From Actinomyces graevenitzii C83 (GTDB lineage: Bacteria; Actinomycetota; Actinomycetes; Actinomycetales; Actinomycetaceae), in contig NZ_JH470339.1 in assembly GCF_000239695.1 (NCBI RefSeq), forward strand, positions 89,184 through 153,183: a stretch of DNA of 64,000 nucleotides. The letters are read 5' to 3'. The translations under genes and the position numbers were made by a program. This document shows, in pieces, positions 1-7,641 of this stretch. The notes beneath the pieces were generated by a model that was not told the origin of the DNA, did not search any database, and was given only the letters and a program-made list of their open reading frames with translations. Within the stretch, counting starts at the first letter, position 1; every line of letters starts with the position of its first letter.

Positions 1-1020
1 GCCGGTGAGCTGCAGCTAGACGAAATGCGTATCGACCCCGCAGTGCTACGCAGCGTGGACAAGATCATCGTGGTTGCCTGCGGCACCGCCGCCTACGCCG
101 GTCACGTAGCCAAGTACGCCATCGAGCACTGGTGCCGTATCCCGGTAGAAATCGAGCTCGCCCACGAGTTCCGCTACCGTGACCCGATCGTAAACGAAAA
201 GACCCTAACCGTTGCTATCAGCCAGTCCGGTGAAACCATGGACACCATCCAGGCTGTGCGCCACGCCCGCGAACAGGGCTCGCGCGTACTGGCAATCGTT
301 AACACCTACGGCTCCACCATTGCCCGTGAAGCCGACGCCGTGCTCTACACCCACGCCGGCCCCGAGGTTGCCGTAGCCTCCACCAAGGCCTTCCTGGCCC
401 AGATCACCGCCTGCTACCTACTGGGTCTATACCTGGCCCAGCTGCGCGGCAACAAGTGGCCTGAAGAGGTAGCTGACTACCTGGCTAACCTGTCCGCCAT
501 GCCTGAGCGCATCCAGCGTTTCCTAGATGAGAGTGAAGAGCAGGTGCGCGCCCTGGGCCGCGAACTGGCTGACAACAACTCCTTCCTGTTCCTGGGCCGC
601 CACGTGGGCTACCCGGTAGCCCTAGAGGGCGCCCTCAAGCTCAAGGAACTGGCTTATGTGCATGCTGAAGGCTTTGCCGCCGGCGAGCTCAAGCACGGCC
701 CTATCGCCCTGGTAGAGGAAGGCCTGCCGGTATTCGTGATTGTGCCTACCCCGCGCCGCCCTGTGCTGCACGACAAGGTCATCTCCAACATTGAGGAGAT
801 TCGCGCTCGCGGCGCCCGCACCATTGTGATCGCTGAGGAAGAAGACCACGCTGTGGACGCCTTCGCTCACGACGTGATCCGCGTGCCCGCCGCCCCCACC
901 TTGATGATGCCGCTGCTGAGCGTGGTGCCGTTGCAGGTGTTCGCCTCCGCTTTGGCTCAGGCTAAGGGCTATGACGTGGACCAGCCGCGTAACCTGGCCA
1001 AGTCGGTAACGGTGGAGTAA
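1..1020 (+). CDS. glmS: GlmS, glutamine-fructose-6-phosphate aminotransferase (3' part)
   Basis: Open reading frame that enters from before the window; the frame is open from base 1, and the internal ATG at 25 is not the real start. The enzyme makes glucosamine-6-phosphate from fructose-6-phosphate and glutamine, the first step towards UDP-GlcNAc for the cell wall. What is visible is the isomerase half with two SIS domains: ACGTAAYAG, the sugar-phosphate motif ISQSGETMDT, STKAF, then ALEGALKLKELAYVHAEG and GELKHGPIAL. The protein ends in DQPRNLAKSVTVE, the characteristic GlmS C-terminus with the near-terminal lysine. The N-terminal glutaminase domain lies upstream, outside the window. The next gene starts 19 bases downstream on the same strand. 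Confidence 0.96.
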   Translation, partial: AGELQLDEMRIDPAVLRSVDKIIVVACGTAAYAGHVAKYAIEHWCRIPVEIELAHEFRYRDPIVNEKTLTVAISQSGETMDTIQAVRHAREQGSRVLAIVNTYGSTIAREADAVLYTHAGPEVAVASTKAFLAQITACYLLGLYLAQLRGNKWPEEVADYLANLSAMPERIQRFLDESEEQVRALGRELADNNSFLFLGRHVGYPVALEGALKLKELAYVHAEGFAAGELKHGPIALVEEGLPVFVIVPTPRRPVLHDKVISNIEEIRARGARTIVIAEEEDHAVDAFAHDVIRVPAAPTLMMPLLSVVPLQVFASALAQAKGYDVDQPRNLAKSVTVE

Positions 1021-1038
1021 TACCGCTAGACTCAAGGC

Positions 1039-2682
1039 ATGTATAGCGGCATCGATGTGGTGGATATTGAACGCTTTAGTGACCGTATCGAGGCTAATGC
1101 CGCTTTAATGCAGCGCCTGTTTAGCGCTGGTGAACTTGATAGTTGCAAGGGCGCGCTGCCTTCTTTGGCGGCGCGCTTTTGCGCTAAAGAGGCGGCCTTG
1201 AAGGTGCTGGGCCAGGCCGACGTTGTTGCCCACGCTACCTGCTTTGGTAGCGACGACGGCGCTGGCGTGGCAGGGGAGGGATTCGTCCCGGCAGGGCTGG
1301 GTGCCCCTACAGACCAGTCCAGCAACAGGGCGAACCAGGGCAGCGGCCTGGCAGGGCTGAATTTTCGCGATATTGAGGTCACCAGCCGTCCCGGCCAGGC
1401 CCCCCAACTGCGTCTACATGGTCAGGTGGCGGCGTGGGCGCGGCATTTAGGACTACACAGCTGGCGAGTGAGCCTAGCTCATGACAAGGTAGCCATGGCC
1501 CAAGTTTGGGCTAGCGGTGGCCCGGTAGAAGCTGGCTGTAAGGTCAGCTCGCACGACGCCGCCTTGGCTCGCTACCTGCTTAAACCCGAGGCTGACAGCC
1601 ACAAATACTCACGTGGCGTGGTGCGTATAATCGCTGGCTCGCAGCGTTTTCCTGGCGCCGGGCTACTGTGCGTGGCGGGAGCTAGCCATAGTGGGGTGGG
1701 CATGATCCGCCTAAACGCCCCTGAGCGCGTAGAAAACCTGGTGCTGGCCGCCCATCCACAAATTGTTCCTGACGGCCCAGCCTTAACCGGAGCCTGCGAC
1801 GCCCTAGTGCTCGGCCCGGGGCTAGACGCCCAGAAAGCAGACTGGGAGGCGCTGACCCAGCTGCTAGAAAACACCCCGGCAGTAATTGACGCCAGCGCCC
1901 TAGAGCCAGTTTGCGCCCTGATTAAAGAGGGCAAACTACGCCTGCGTGCTCATCACATCCTCACGCCTCATGACGGGGAACTGGCTCGCTGCCTAAACCT
2001 GTTCGCGGGCACGGATACAGATAAAACCGCAGGTGAAATTGCGAGAAAACTGGCAGACAAGGTGGATAAACCCCTTGGCAAGTTTGCTGCTGAAACTAGC
2101 CCTGCGCTGCAGCGGCGCATCCAAAGGGCCCAGCAACTGGCGGCATTAACTGGGGCCTGCGTGCTAGCTAAAGGCAATCGCACTGTGGTGGTAGATGCCG
2201 AAGCCCGAGTCTACCTCCTGCCTGCGGCCACGCCCTGGCTGGCTACCGCCGGTAGTGGGGACGTACTGGCAGGTCTGATGGGCGGCTTGCTGGCCCTAAA
2301 CGTACGCGCCGGCGCGGGGTGCGCTGGCGGTGATGCTCAGGGGTGCGCCGCAGCCGCTTCAGGCAGTGCCGCTGCTTCAGGTAGCGCCACTAGTGCCGAC
2401 GCCGCCCTAGCCCCCGAAATTGCGCAGCTGGCTGCGCGCCTACACGCCCTAGCCGGGCAACTAGCAGCCGAAGCAACCGGCCCAAAACTCGCAAAGGCAC
2501 CCGCCCCAAAAACAACCGACGCAACCGGCCCAAAACCCGCAAAGGCACCCGCCCCAAAAACAACCGACGCAACCGGACCAAAGTCCGCCAGCGCCGTCGT
2601 CGACCACCCCATAACCGCCCCAGAAATAGCCGCAGCCATCCCCGAGGCCTGGGCCCTGTACGCCAGTGCTGCAGCAAACTGA
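1039..2682 (+). CDS. Holo-ACP synthase fused to ADP-dependent NAD(P)HX dehydratase
   Basis: A 547-residue fusion of two enzymes. Residues 1 to about 158 are AcpS, which attaches phosphopantetheine to acyl carrier protein: GIDVVDIERF near the start, then AARFCAKEAALKVLG with the metal/CoA-binding Glu and Lys. AcpS carries an extra glycine-rich insert at about 66-108. Residues about 170-420 are the NnrD (YjeF C-terminal) kinase-like domain that dehydrates damaged hydrated NAD(P)H: VVRIIAGSQRFPGAG, LVLGPGLD, LTPHDGEL, and ATAGSGDVLAGLMGGLLAL near the end. The epimerase half (NnrE) is absent. The tail after residue 425 is low-complexity Ala/Pro/Lys with 16-residue repeats. It starts with ATG, 19 bases after glmS, and is followed by alr after 33 bases, so it is probably cotranscribed with the wall genes. 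Both domains keep their key motifs, so both activities are likely. Confidence 0.88.
   Translation: MYSGIDVVDIERFSDRIEANAALMQRLFSAGELDSCKGALPSLAARFCAKEAALKVLGQADVVAHATCFGSDDGAGVAGEGFVPAGLGAPTDQSSNRANQGSGLAGLNFRDIEVTSRPGQAPQLRLHGQVAAWARHLGLHSWRVSLAHDKVAMAQVWASGGPVEAGCKVSSHDAALARYLLKPEADSHKYSRGVVRIIAGSQRFPGAGLLCVAGASHSGVGMIRLNAPERVENLVLAAHPQIVPDGPALTGACDALVLGPGLDAQKADWEALTQLLENTPAVIDASALEPVCALIKEGKLRLRAHHILTPHDGELARCLNLFAGTDTDKTAGEIARKLADKVDKPLGKFAAETSPALQRRIQRAQQLAALTGACVLAKGNRTVVVDAEARVYLLPAATPWLATAGSGDVLAGLMGGLLALNVRAGAGCAGGDAQGCAAAASGSAAASGSATSADAALAPEIAQLAARLHALAGQLAAEATGPKLAKAPAPKTTDATGPKPAKAPAPKTTDATGPKSASAVVDHPITAPEIAAAIPEAWALYASAAAN
2473..2589 (+). repeat. 48-bp tandem repeat inside the AcpS-NnrD tail
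   Basis: Two 48-base units (2473-2520 and 2521-2568) differ at one position and are followed by a partial third unit. They are in frame and encode ATGPK-x-AKAPAPKTTD, a proline/lysine-rich linker of 16 residues per unit. Because the unit is a multiple of three, copy number can change without breaking the gene. Confidence 0.93.
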
Positions 2683-2715
2683 GCTGATGGCGGCTAAAAG
2701 TGGGACAATAGCGCC

Positions 2716-4059
2716 GTGACTGAGCAACTAAGTAGCTATCAAATTCCTTGGACGGGAGCACAAACCGCCCGCGCCATTATCGATCTCGACGCCCTGGCCG
2801 CCAATGTGGCCCAACTTCGTAAGTTTCACGGCGGGACTTGGATGGCTATCCTCAAAGCCAACGCCTATGGGCACGGCCTAGGCCCCATGGCACTAGCCTG
2901 TATGCGTCAAGGCGCCACCTGGCTGGGCGTGGCACAGTTACACGAAGCCCTACGCCTGCGTGAATACCTCGACGCCGCCGGAGTAAAGCCGGTAGACGCA
3001 GCCCAGCTAGCCCAAAACCCGGCCCTAGCTACCGCCCAAACCCCCAGGATTTTCACCTGGATCATGCCGCCGGTTAGCCCCCAAGAAGCTGCCCAGGCAG
3101 ACTCGGGCCTGCGCCAGGCGCTGCGGGCCAAGCTAGACCTATCAGCCTCCACCGTGGAAGTTTTGCAGGCCATCATCGCCGCCGCCAAAGCTGAAGACAC
3201 GTGCGCCTACGTGCACCTAAAGGTGGACACCGGCATGGCCCGCGCCGGCGCCAACCTAGAAGACCTAGCTGACCTGGCCCAACGCGCCGCCCAAGCCCAA
3301 AGCCAGGGACACATTAAGGTAGTGGCGCTATGGTCGCACCTGGCCCGCGCAGACGAAATCCTCATCCCCGCCACCGGCCAGCAGCTAGAACGCTACCGTC
3401 AAGGCCTGCAAATCCTGGCCGACGCCGGCATTGACGTGCCGCTGCGCCACCTGGCAGCCACCGCCGGCACCCTGTGGCACCCCGACACCGCCGCCCTAGA
3501 CATGGACCGCTTCGGTATTGGCCTATACGGTCTAAGCCCCGACCATACCGTGGCCCGCGCCCAGGATCTAGGCCTACACCCAATCATGCGCCTAGAAGCC
3601 CGCCTAACCCAGGTCAAGCACATCAAAGCCGGTCAAGGCGTCTCCTACGGCGCCACCTGGCAGGCCCCCACCGACCGTTGGGTAGGGTTAGTGCCGCTAG
3701 GCTACGGCGACGGCATTTTGCGTAGCGCCTCTGACCGCGCCCCCATCCTGGTAGGCAAGCAACGCACCCACATTGTTGGGCGCGTATGCATGGATCAAGT
3801 TATTGTAGACCTAGGTCCCACCAGCAACCCGGACGGCACCCCCCGACCCGCCCCCGCGCGCGCTGGCGACCTAGCCATCCTCTTCGGCGATCCCGCTCCC
3901 TTAAACGGCCCGGCTAACCCGGCCATCCCCACCGCTGAAGACTGGGCTACCGCCTGCGGAACCATCTCCTATGAGGTGGTCACTCAGCTACGCGGCGCCC
4001 ACCTACCGCGCTACTACGTTTCCCAAGGCTCCTACCAATTAGCGGAGATTCCCCAATGA
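2716..4059 (+). CDS. alr: Alanine racemase
   Basis: PLP enzyme that interconverts L- and D-alanine for peptidoglycan synthesis. It has 447 residues, somewhat longer than the usual 370-390 because of insertions near residues 95-120 and in the C-terminal domain. The PLP lysine sits at about residue 47 in AILKANAYGHG. The second catalytic residue is the Tyr of GVSYGATW. GYGDGILR and VGRVCMDQVIVDLG are typical of the C-terminal beta domain. The start is GTG at 2716. The stop overlaps the ATG of tsaE (ATGA), implying translational coupling. Its place before tsaE is common in actinobacteria. Confidence 0.95.
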   Translation: MTEQLSSYQIPWTGAQTARAIIDLDALAANVAQLRKFHGGTWMAILKANAYGHGLGPMALACMRQGATWLGVAQLHEALRLREYLDAAGVKPVDAAQLAQNPALATAQTPRIFTWIMPPVSPQEAAQADSGLRQALRAKLDLSASTVEVLQAIIAAAKAEDTCAYVHLKVDTGMARAGANLEDLADLAQRAAQAQSQGHIKVVALWSHLARADEILIPATGQQLERYRQGLQILADAGIDVPLRHLAATAGTLWHPDTAALDMDRFGIGLYGLSPDHTVARAQDLGLHPIMRLEARLTQVKHIKAGQGVSYGATWQAPTDRWVGLVPLGYGDGILRSASDRAPILVGKQRTHIVGRVCMDQVIVDLGPTSNPDGTPRPAPARAGDLAILFGDPAPLNGPANPAIPTAEDWATACGTISYEVVTQLRGAHLPRYYVSQGSYQLAEIPQ

Positions 4060-4571
4060 GCACATACGTCACCCACACCACGGATGCCGATTCCACCCGG
4101 GAATTCGGCGCCCGGCTAGCCCCGCTGCTACAAGCCGGAGACCTGGTGATGCTTTCAGGTGAGCTAGGTGCCGGTAAAACCACTCTGGCCCAAGGTATCG
4201 GCTCAGCCTTAAACGTACGTGGGCGCGTATCTTCACCCACTTTCATTGTGGCTCGCGTGCACCCCTCCCTGGTCGGCGGACCAGACCTGGTGCACGTAGA
4301 CGCCTACCGCCTCACCAGCCTAGAAGACCTCGAAACCCTGGATCTGGATTCCTCCCTGGAAGAATCCATCACCCTGGTTGAATGGGGCGAAGGCATGGTA
4401 GAAGGCATCAGTGACAATCGCCTAGAAATCAAGGTGGAACGTCCGCAGGGGGGACTGGCAGGTGCCGATGCTAGCGGCATCACTGACCTGGGCGGCGTCG
4501 ACGACGGCGCCCGCACCATCACCCTTACCGGCTACGGTCCGCGCTGGGAAAAAGCGCTCGACCAGTTCTAA
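4056..4571 (+). CDS. tsaE: TsaE, tRNA t6A biosynthesis ATPase
   Basis: P-loop ATPase that works with TsaB and TsaD to add threonylcarbamoyl to A37 of ANN-decoding tRNAs. Walker A is GELGAGKTT at about residues 35-43, followed by SSPTFIVARVH, the HVDAYRL segment, and VEWGEGM, all diagnostic of the family. The C-terminal part carries an extra Gly/Asp-rich stretch at about residues 129-151 not usual in short TsaE proteins. The ATG overlaps the alr stop by four bases. An unknown membrane protein gene follows after three bases, then tsaB. Confidence 0.94.
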   Translation: MSTYVTHTTDADSTREFGARLAPLLQAGDLVMLSGELGAGKTTLAQGIGSALNVRGRVSSPTFIVARVHPSLVGGPDLVHVDAYRLTSLEDLETLDLDSSLEESITLVEWGEGMVEGISDNRLEIKVERPQGGLAGADASGITDLGGVDDGARTITLTGYGPRWEKALDQF

Positions 4572-4574
4572 GCC

Positions 4575-5510
4575 ATGAACTGGCAGGTGGCCGGCCACGG
4601 GCAGTCCAGTTTCGGCGCGCTCGCGGCAAAAGTGCCAGGTTCTTCGCCAAGTGCGTTGCCAGGCTTTTTGTCGCGAGCCTTACCGGGCTCTTGGCCGGGC
4701 TCTTTGCTGGCGGCAGGCCTGGCGCTGATGACGTTAGTTTTGCTGGCGCTGGGCGGCCCAGCCCGCGCCCAGGTGGACCAGAACTACCTGGAACAGTGGC
4801 TAAAATCGAACTCCAATAATGCTCTTAGTGCCACCCAGCGCTCCCAGGCGGAATTCACTACGCCCGCGCATGTGTGGAATGTTTCGCGCTCTGACAATGG
4901 CTCTGTGCAGGTGGTGCGCAGCCCGGAGCAGTGGTACACGCTGGTGCGCCTGGGTGGTGAGCTCAAATTTGTGCTGCTGATAAACGCTACCGACGCTAAA
5001 ACCACGGCTGTGCAGATAGCTGATGCGGCTTTGGCGAGTTCACTTGCGCACCTGGGCACGGGCCAATACCCGGTTTATGAAGCTCAAGATGCGGCCTGGT
5101 ATCAGCTGGAGGACGGCCAGCTACGTCCGCTGGGAGCTAAAGCCAATAAATTGCAGCGCGGTTCAATCTCGGTTTCGGCCTATATTTCCATACGTGATGT
5201 TAGGCACTCTGGTTCACCCGCAGCATCTGCCGACGGAAACGGCTCTGCCTGGTCTAGCTGGGCGCTTTGGACCATGGTGGTGCTGGCTTGCCTGGGTTTA
5301 ATTGGGCTGGCTGTCTTGGATAAACACACTAGTAAATACCGTGACGAGGATACTCAAGGCGGCTCTAGTAAACGTAAGGCGCGTCAGGCAGTGATTGAAA
5401 CTCCGGCTAAGGGCAGGGCCCGCCCGCAGGTGTCGGTGCACTCAGCTACGGCAGTGCCGGCCTCACAAACGGCAGCTGCTATTGAGAAAACTAAAACCGA
5501 AAAGGAATAG
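4575..5510 (+). CDS. Unknown membrane-anchored protein between tsaE and tsaB
   Basis: I do not recognise this 311-residue protein. The N-terminus is long and has a hydrophobic stretch (LLAAGLALMTLVLLALG, about residues 45-62) ending in PARAQ, which resembles a signal peptide or anchor. A soluble segment of roughly 150 residues follows. A second hydrophobic segment (WALWTMVVLACLGLIGLAVL, about residues 226-246) then leads into a basic, probably cytoplasmic tail rich in Lys, Arg and Ala. Two membrane segments around an extracytoplasmic domain fit a membrane protein facing the wall. It starts with ATG three bases after tsaE and ends ten bases before tsaB, so it is inside the operon, but nothing links it to t6A synthesis. 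Confidence 0.8.
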   Translation: MNWQVAGHGQSSFGALAAKVPGSSPSALPGFLSRALPGSWPGSLLAAGLALMTLVLLALGGPARAQVDQNYLEQWLKSNSNNALSATQRSQAEFTTPAHVWNVSRSDNGSVQVVRSPEQWYTLVRLGGELKFVLLINATDAKTTAVQIADAALASSLAHLGTGQYPVYEAQDAAWYQLEDGQLRPLGAKANKLQRGSISVSAYISIRDVRHSGSPAASADGNGSAWSSWALWTMVVLACLGLIGLAVLDKHTSKYRDEDTQGGSSKRKARQAVIETPAKGRARPQVSVHSATAVPASQTAAAIEKTKTEKE

Positions 5511-5520
5511 GCTTAAGCCC

Positions 5521-6195
5521 GTGCGTATTGTCTCCATCGACTCCTCTTTAGCGTCCGCTTTGGCATTAATTGAGCTTAGCGACGGCGTCGCTACCACCGT
5601 GCGTCAGCAGGTGGGTACTGATGCGCGCCACCACGCCGAATCTTTGGCTCCCATGCTCTCTCAGGTATTGGCAGGCGAGACGGTAGACGCCATTGCGGTG
5701 GCTACCGGCCCGGCTCCCTTCACTGGTTTGCGTGCCGGCCTGGTGACGGCGCGAACTTTTGCGCGTGTACACGACCTGCCGCTGTGGGGGGTTAGCTCTT
5801 TGGATGCGCGTGCTCGGGCTGCTTTTGACCGCCTCGGTGAGGCTGGGCAGGGTAAGTGCCTGCTGGTTGCTAATGACGCGCGCCGCAAGGAAGTTTATGC
5901 CGCCCGCTATCAGGTTAAGGGGGCCGACGACGTCGAACGCCTAGGTCAGCTGCATGTGCTAAGCCCCGCAGCGGCTCTGGAGCTAGGCGAAGTTGACTAT
6001 GTAACCGGCTCTGGCGTGGCTCTATACCCGCAGCAGCTGACCGGTCTTGAAGTTGACAGCCAAGACCCGATCCTAGAGCAGCTGGCGCGTATTGCCTGGT
6101 GCCGCCACCAGCAGGGGATTGAGCAGCCCACGGCGCCGCTATACCTGCGTCACGCCGACGTGCAGATGCCTAAGGCTCCCAAGCGAGTTATTTGA
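5521..6195 (+). CDS. tsaB: TsaB, tRNA t6A biosynthesis scaffold
   Basis: Inactive paralogue of TsaD that forms the bacterial t6A complex with TsaD and TsaE. The protein begins with VRIVSIDSSLASALALIE, the ASKHA-like phosphate 1 region, and has the diagnostic ATGPAPFTGLRAGL at about residues 61-74. I place the start at the GTG at 5521, giving 224 residues, the normal family length. The open frame extends upstream to 5395, but that stretch overlaps the previous gene and translates to unnatural Arg-rich sequence. The stop overlaps the ATG of rimI (TGATG). Confidence 0.93.
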   Translation: MRIVSIDSSLASALALIELSDGVATTVRQQVGTDARHHAESLAPMLSQVLAGETVDAIAVATGPAPFTGLRAGLVTARTFARVHDLPLWGVSSLDARARAAFDRLGEAGQGKCLLVANDARRKEVYAARYQVKGADDVERLGQLHVLSPAAALELGEVDYVTGSGVALYPQQLTGLEVDSQDPILEQLARIAWCRHQQGIEQPTAPLYLRHADVQMPKAPKRVI

Positions 6196-6671
6196 TGCCC
6201 GTCTTGCACCTGCGCACCATGCGTAAAGCTGACCTGGGTTGGGTGGCTCAAGCTGAGCGCCAGCTTTTTTCGGCTGAAGCTTGGAGCCCCCAACTGCTGG
6301 CCAGTGAATTGGATGCGATGCACTCGCTTGACGACCGCATTTATGTGGTGGCCGAGGTTGACGCCACTATGGCTGGTTACGCCGGAGTGTGGCTGGGCGA
6401 TAGCGCTGACGTGCTGACTATCGCCACTTTGCCCCACTTTCGCCGTAAGGGGGTGGGGCGGGCTTTACTTAAAGCTTTGCTTGCTGCCGCCGTCGATCGT
6501 GAGTGCGAAGCGGTGCTGCTGGAGGTGCGGGCCTCTAACGACGGCGCCATCGCCCTATACAAAGAAGCTGGGTTTAAAGCCATAGCTAAACGCCGCGCCT
6601 ACTACACCCACCCGCGTGAGGACGCCATCGTGATGCGCAAAAGACTAGCCGCAGGTTTATTTAGTAAATAA
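6195..6671 (+). CDS. rimI: RimI-type N-acetyltransferase
   Basis: GNAT acetyltransferase of about 158 residues, related to the enzyme that acetylates the N-terminal alanine of ribosomal protein S18. The acetyl-CoA loop is visible as RRKGVGRALLKALL, preceded by LTIATLPHFR. Downstream are VLLEVRASNDGAIALYKEAGF and YYTHPREDAIVMRK, all standard for RimI. The ATG at 6195 overlaps the tsaB stop; a TTG three bases earlier is in frame but less likely. The tsaB-rimI pair is conserved in many bacteria, and here tsaD is not next but lies beyond the sdh operon. Confidence 0.92.
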   Translation: MPVLHLRTMRKADLGWVAQAERQLFSAEAWSPQLLASELDAMHSLDDRIYVVAEVDATMAGYAGVWLGDSADVLTIATLPHFRRKGVGRALLKALLAAAVDRECEAVLLEVRASNDGAIALYKEAGFKAIAKRRAYYTHPREDAIVMRKRLAAGLFSK

Positions 6672-6734
6672 CGTGTGCCCTAATAAAGGCCTAGTGGTTT
6701 GGTTCTCAGTGGTCGCTGACACTTGTGCAAGCAT

Positions 6735-6764
6735 TTGCATGACCCCCACTAAACCGCGTTATAT
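6735..6764 (+). promoter_or_regulatory. Candidate promoter for sdhCAB
   Basis: TTGCAT at 6735-6740 and TTATAT at 6759-6764 are separated by 18 bases, in the 183-base gap between rimI and sdhC. This is a reasonable sigma-70-type match. A small hairpin-forming stretch (TGCAA-GCAT-TTGCA) overlaps the -35. Confidence 0.4.
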
Positions 6765-6854
6765 CAGCGTAAATAGCTATACGCAGAAGGCGTATTAAAC
6801 GCTTTCTGGGCCACTTAGGACTTAAGGCATGTTGGCGCTAGATAGCCTTGTGAC

Positions 6855-7625
6855 GTGGCCAAATCAAATGTTTCTCCCAAGAGGCAGACTGCTGGACGTA
6901 CGACCGTCGCGATGAAGCGGATCATGGCGTACAGCGGTCTGTTCTTCCTCTTCTTTGTTCTATTCCACGCCTACGGCAACCTCAAGTACTTTGAGGGTGA
7001 GGACGTCTACAACGGCTATGCCGCTCACCTGCGTACCATGTTCATGCCGATCCTGCCTCGTGAGGGTCTGCTATGGATTCTGCGTGCGCTTATGGTCGCC
7101 TGCCTCGTTGGGCACGCCGGCGCTGCTTTCCACCTGTGGCACCGCAACAACAAGGCTCGCGGTAACCAGAAGTACGCAGTTAAGAAGGCTCACGCAGAGT
7201 ACGCAGCTTCGCGCTACGCAAACCGCACCATGCGTTGGGGCGGCGTGATCCTGCTCCTGTTCATTGTGTGGCACATCCTGCAGTTCACCACGCTGAACGC
7301 CACCCCTGGTGGTCACTACGTGCACGGTGACGCCTACAAGAACATGTACCTTGGCTTCCACGATGCCCCCTGGACCTACGCCATCTACTTCATCGCCCTG
7401 GCTGCGCTGGCGCTGCACGCTTGGCACGGTGTTTGGTCCGCTCTACAGACCCTGGGTGCTATCCGTGGTTCTGTAATTCCTGGCGTGCGCATCATCGCTA
7501 CGCTGGTTGCCCTGGCCCTGTTCGTAGCCTTTATGGCCGTGCCTACCGCCATTCTGTTTGGTTGGGTAGACGCGCCTGCTGCTGGTTCGTGGACTGCACT
7601 GCACGGCGCAGTCGCTGGACACTGA
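6855..7625 (+). CDS. sdhC: Succinate dehydrogenase cytochrome b subunit
   Basis: Membrane anchor of complex II, 256 residues, of the single-subunit b558 type found in actinobacteria. Five hydrophobic segments are visible, with histidines placed as haem ligands: LFHAYGNLKYF in the first, VGHAGAAFHLW in the second, VWHILQF in the third and HAWHGVWSALQTLG in the fourth. The last segment is ALFVAFMAVPTAILFGW. It starts with GTG at 6855 and has no clear Shine-Dalgarno sequence. It is followed by sdhA after 16 bases. The subunit passes electrons to or from the quinone pool in the cytoplasmic membrane. Confidence 0.93.
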   Translation: MAKSNVSPKRQTAGRTTVAMKRIMAYSGLFFLFFVLFHAYGNLKYFEGEDVYNGYAAHLRTMFMPILPREGLLWILRALMVACLVGHAGAAFHLWHRNNKARGNQKYAVKKAHAEYAASRYANRTMRWGGVILLLFIVWHILQFTTLNATPGGHYVHGDAYKNMYLGFHDAPWTYAIYFIALAALALHAWHGVWSALQTLGAIRGSVIPGVRIIATLVALALFVAFMAVPTAILFGWVDAPAAGSWTALHGAVAGH

Positions 7626-7641
7626 GAGAGCGTGAAGATAA

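Noticed and set aside
2337..2761. Minus-strand open frames over the acpS-nnrD tail and alr start
   Set aside because: They overlap a clear gene on the other strand and translate to low-complexity Arg/Gly text produced by the GC-rich repeats.
5395..5520. Longer N-terminus for tsaB
   Set aside because: It overlaps the preceding membrane-protein gene, reads as unnatural Arg-rich residues, and the GTG at 5521 gives the family length.
6672..6854. tRNA-like dyad in the rimI-sdhC gap
   Set aside because: GTGGTTTG and CACTAAACC could pair only imperfectly, and no T-arm sequence is present.
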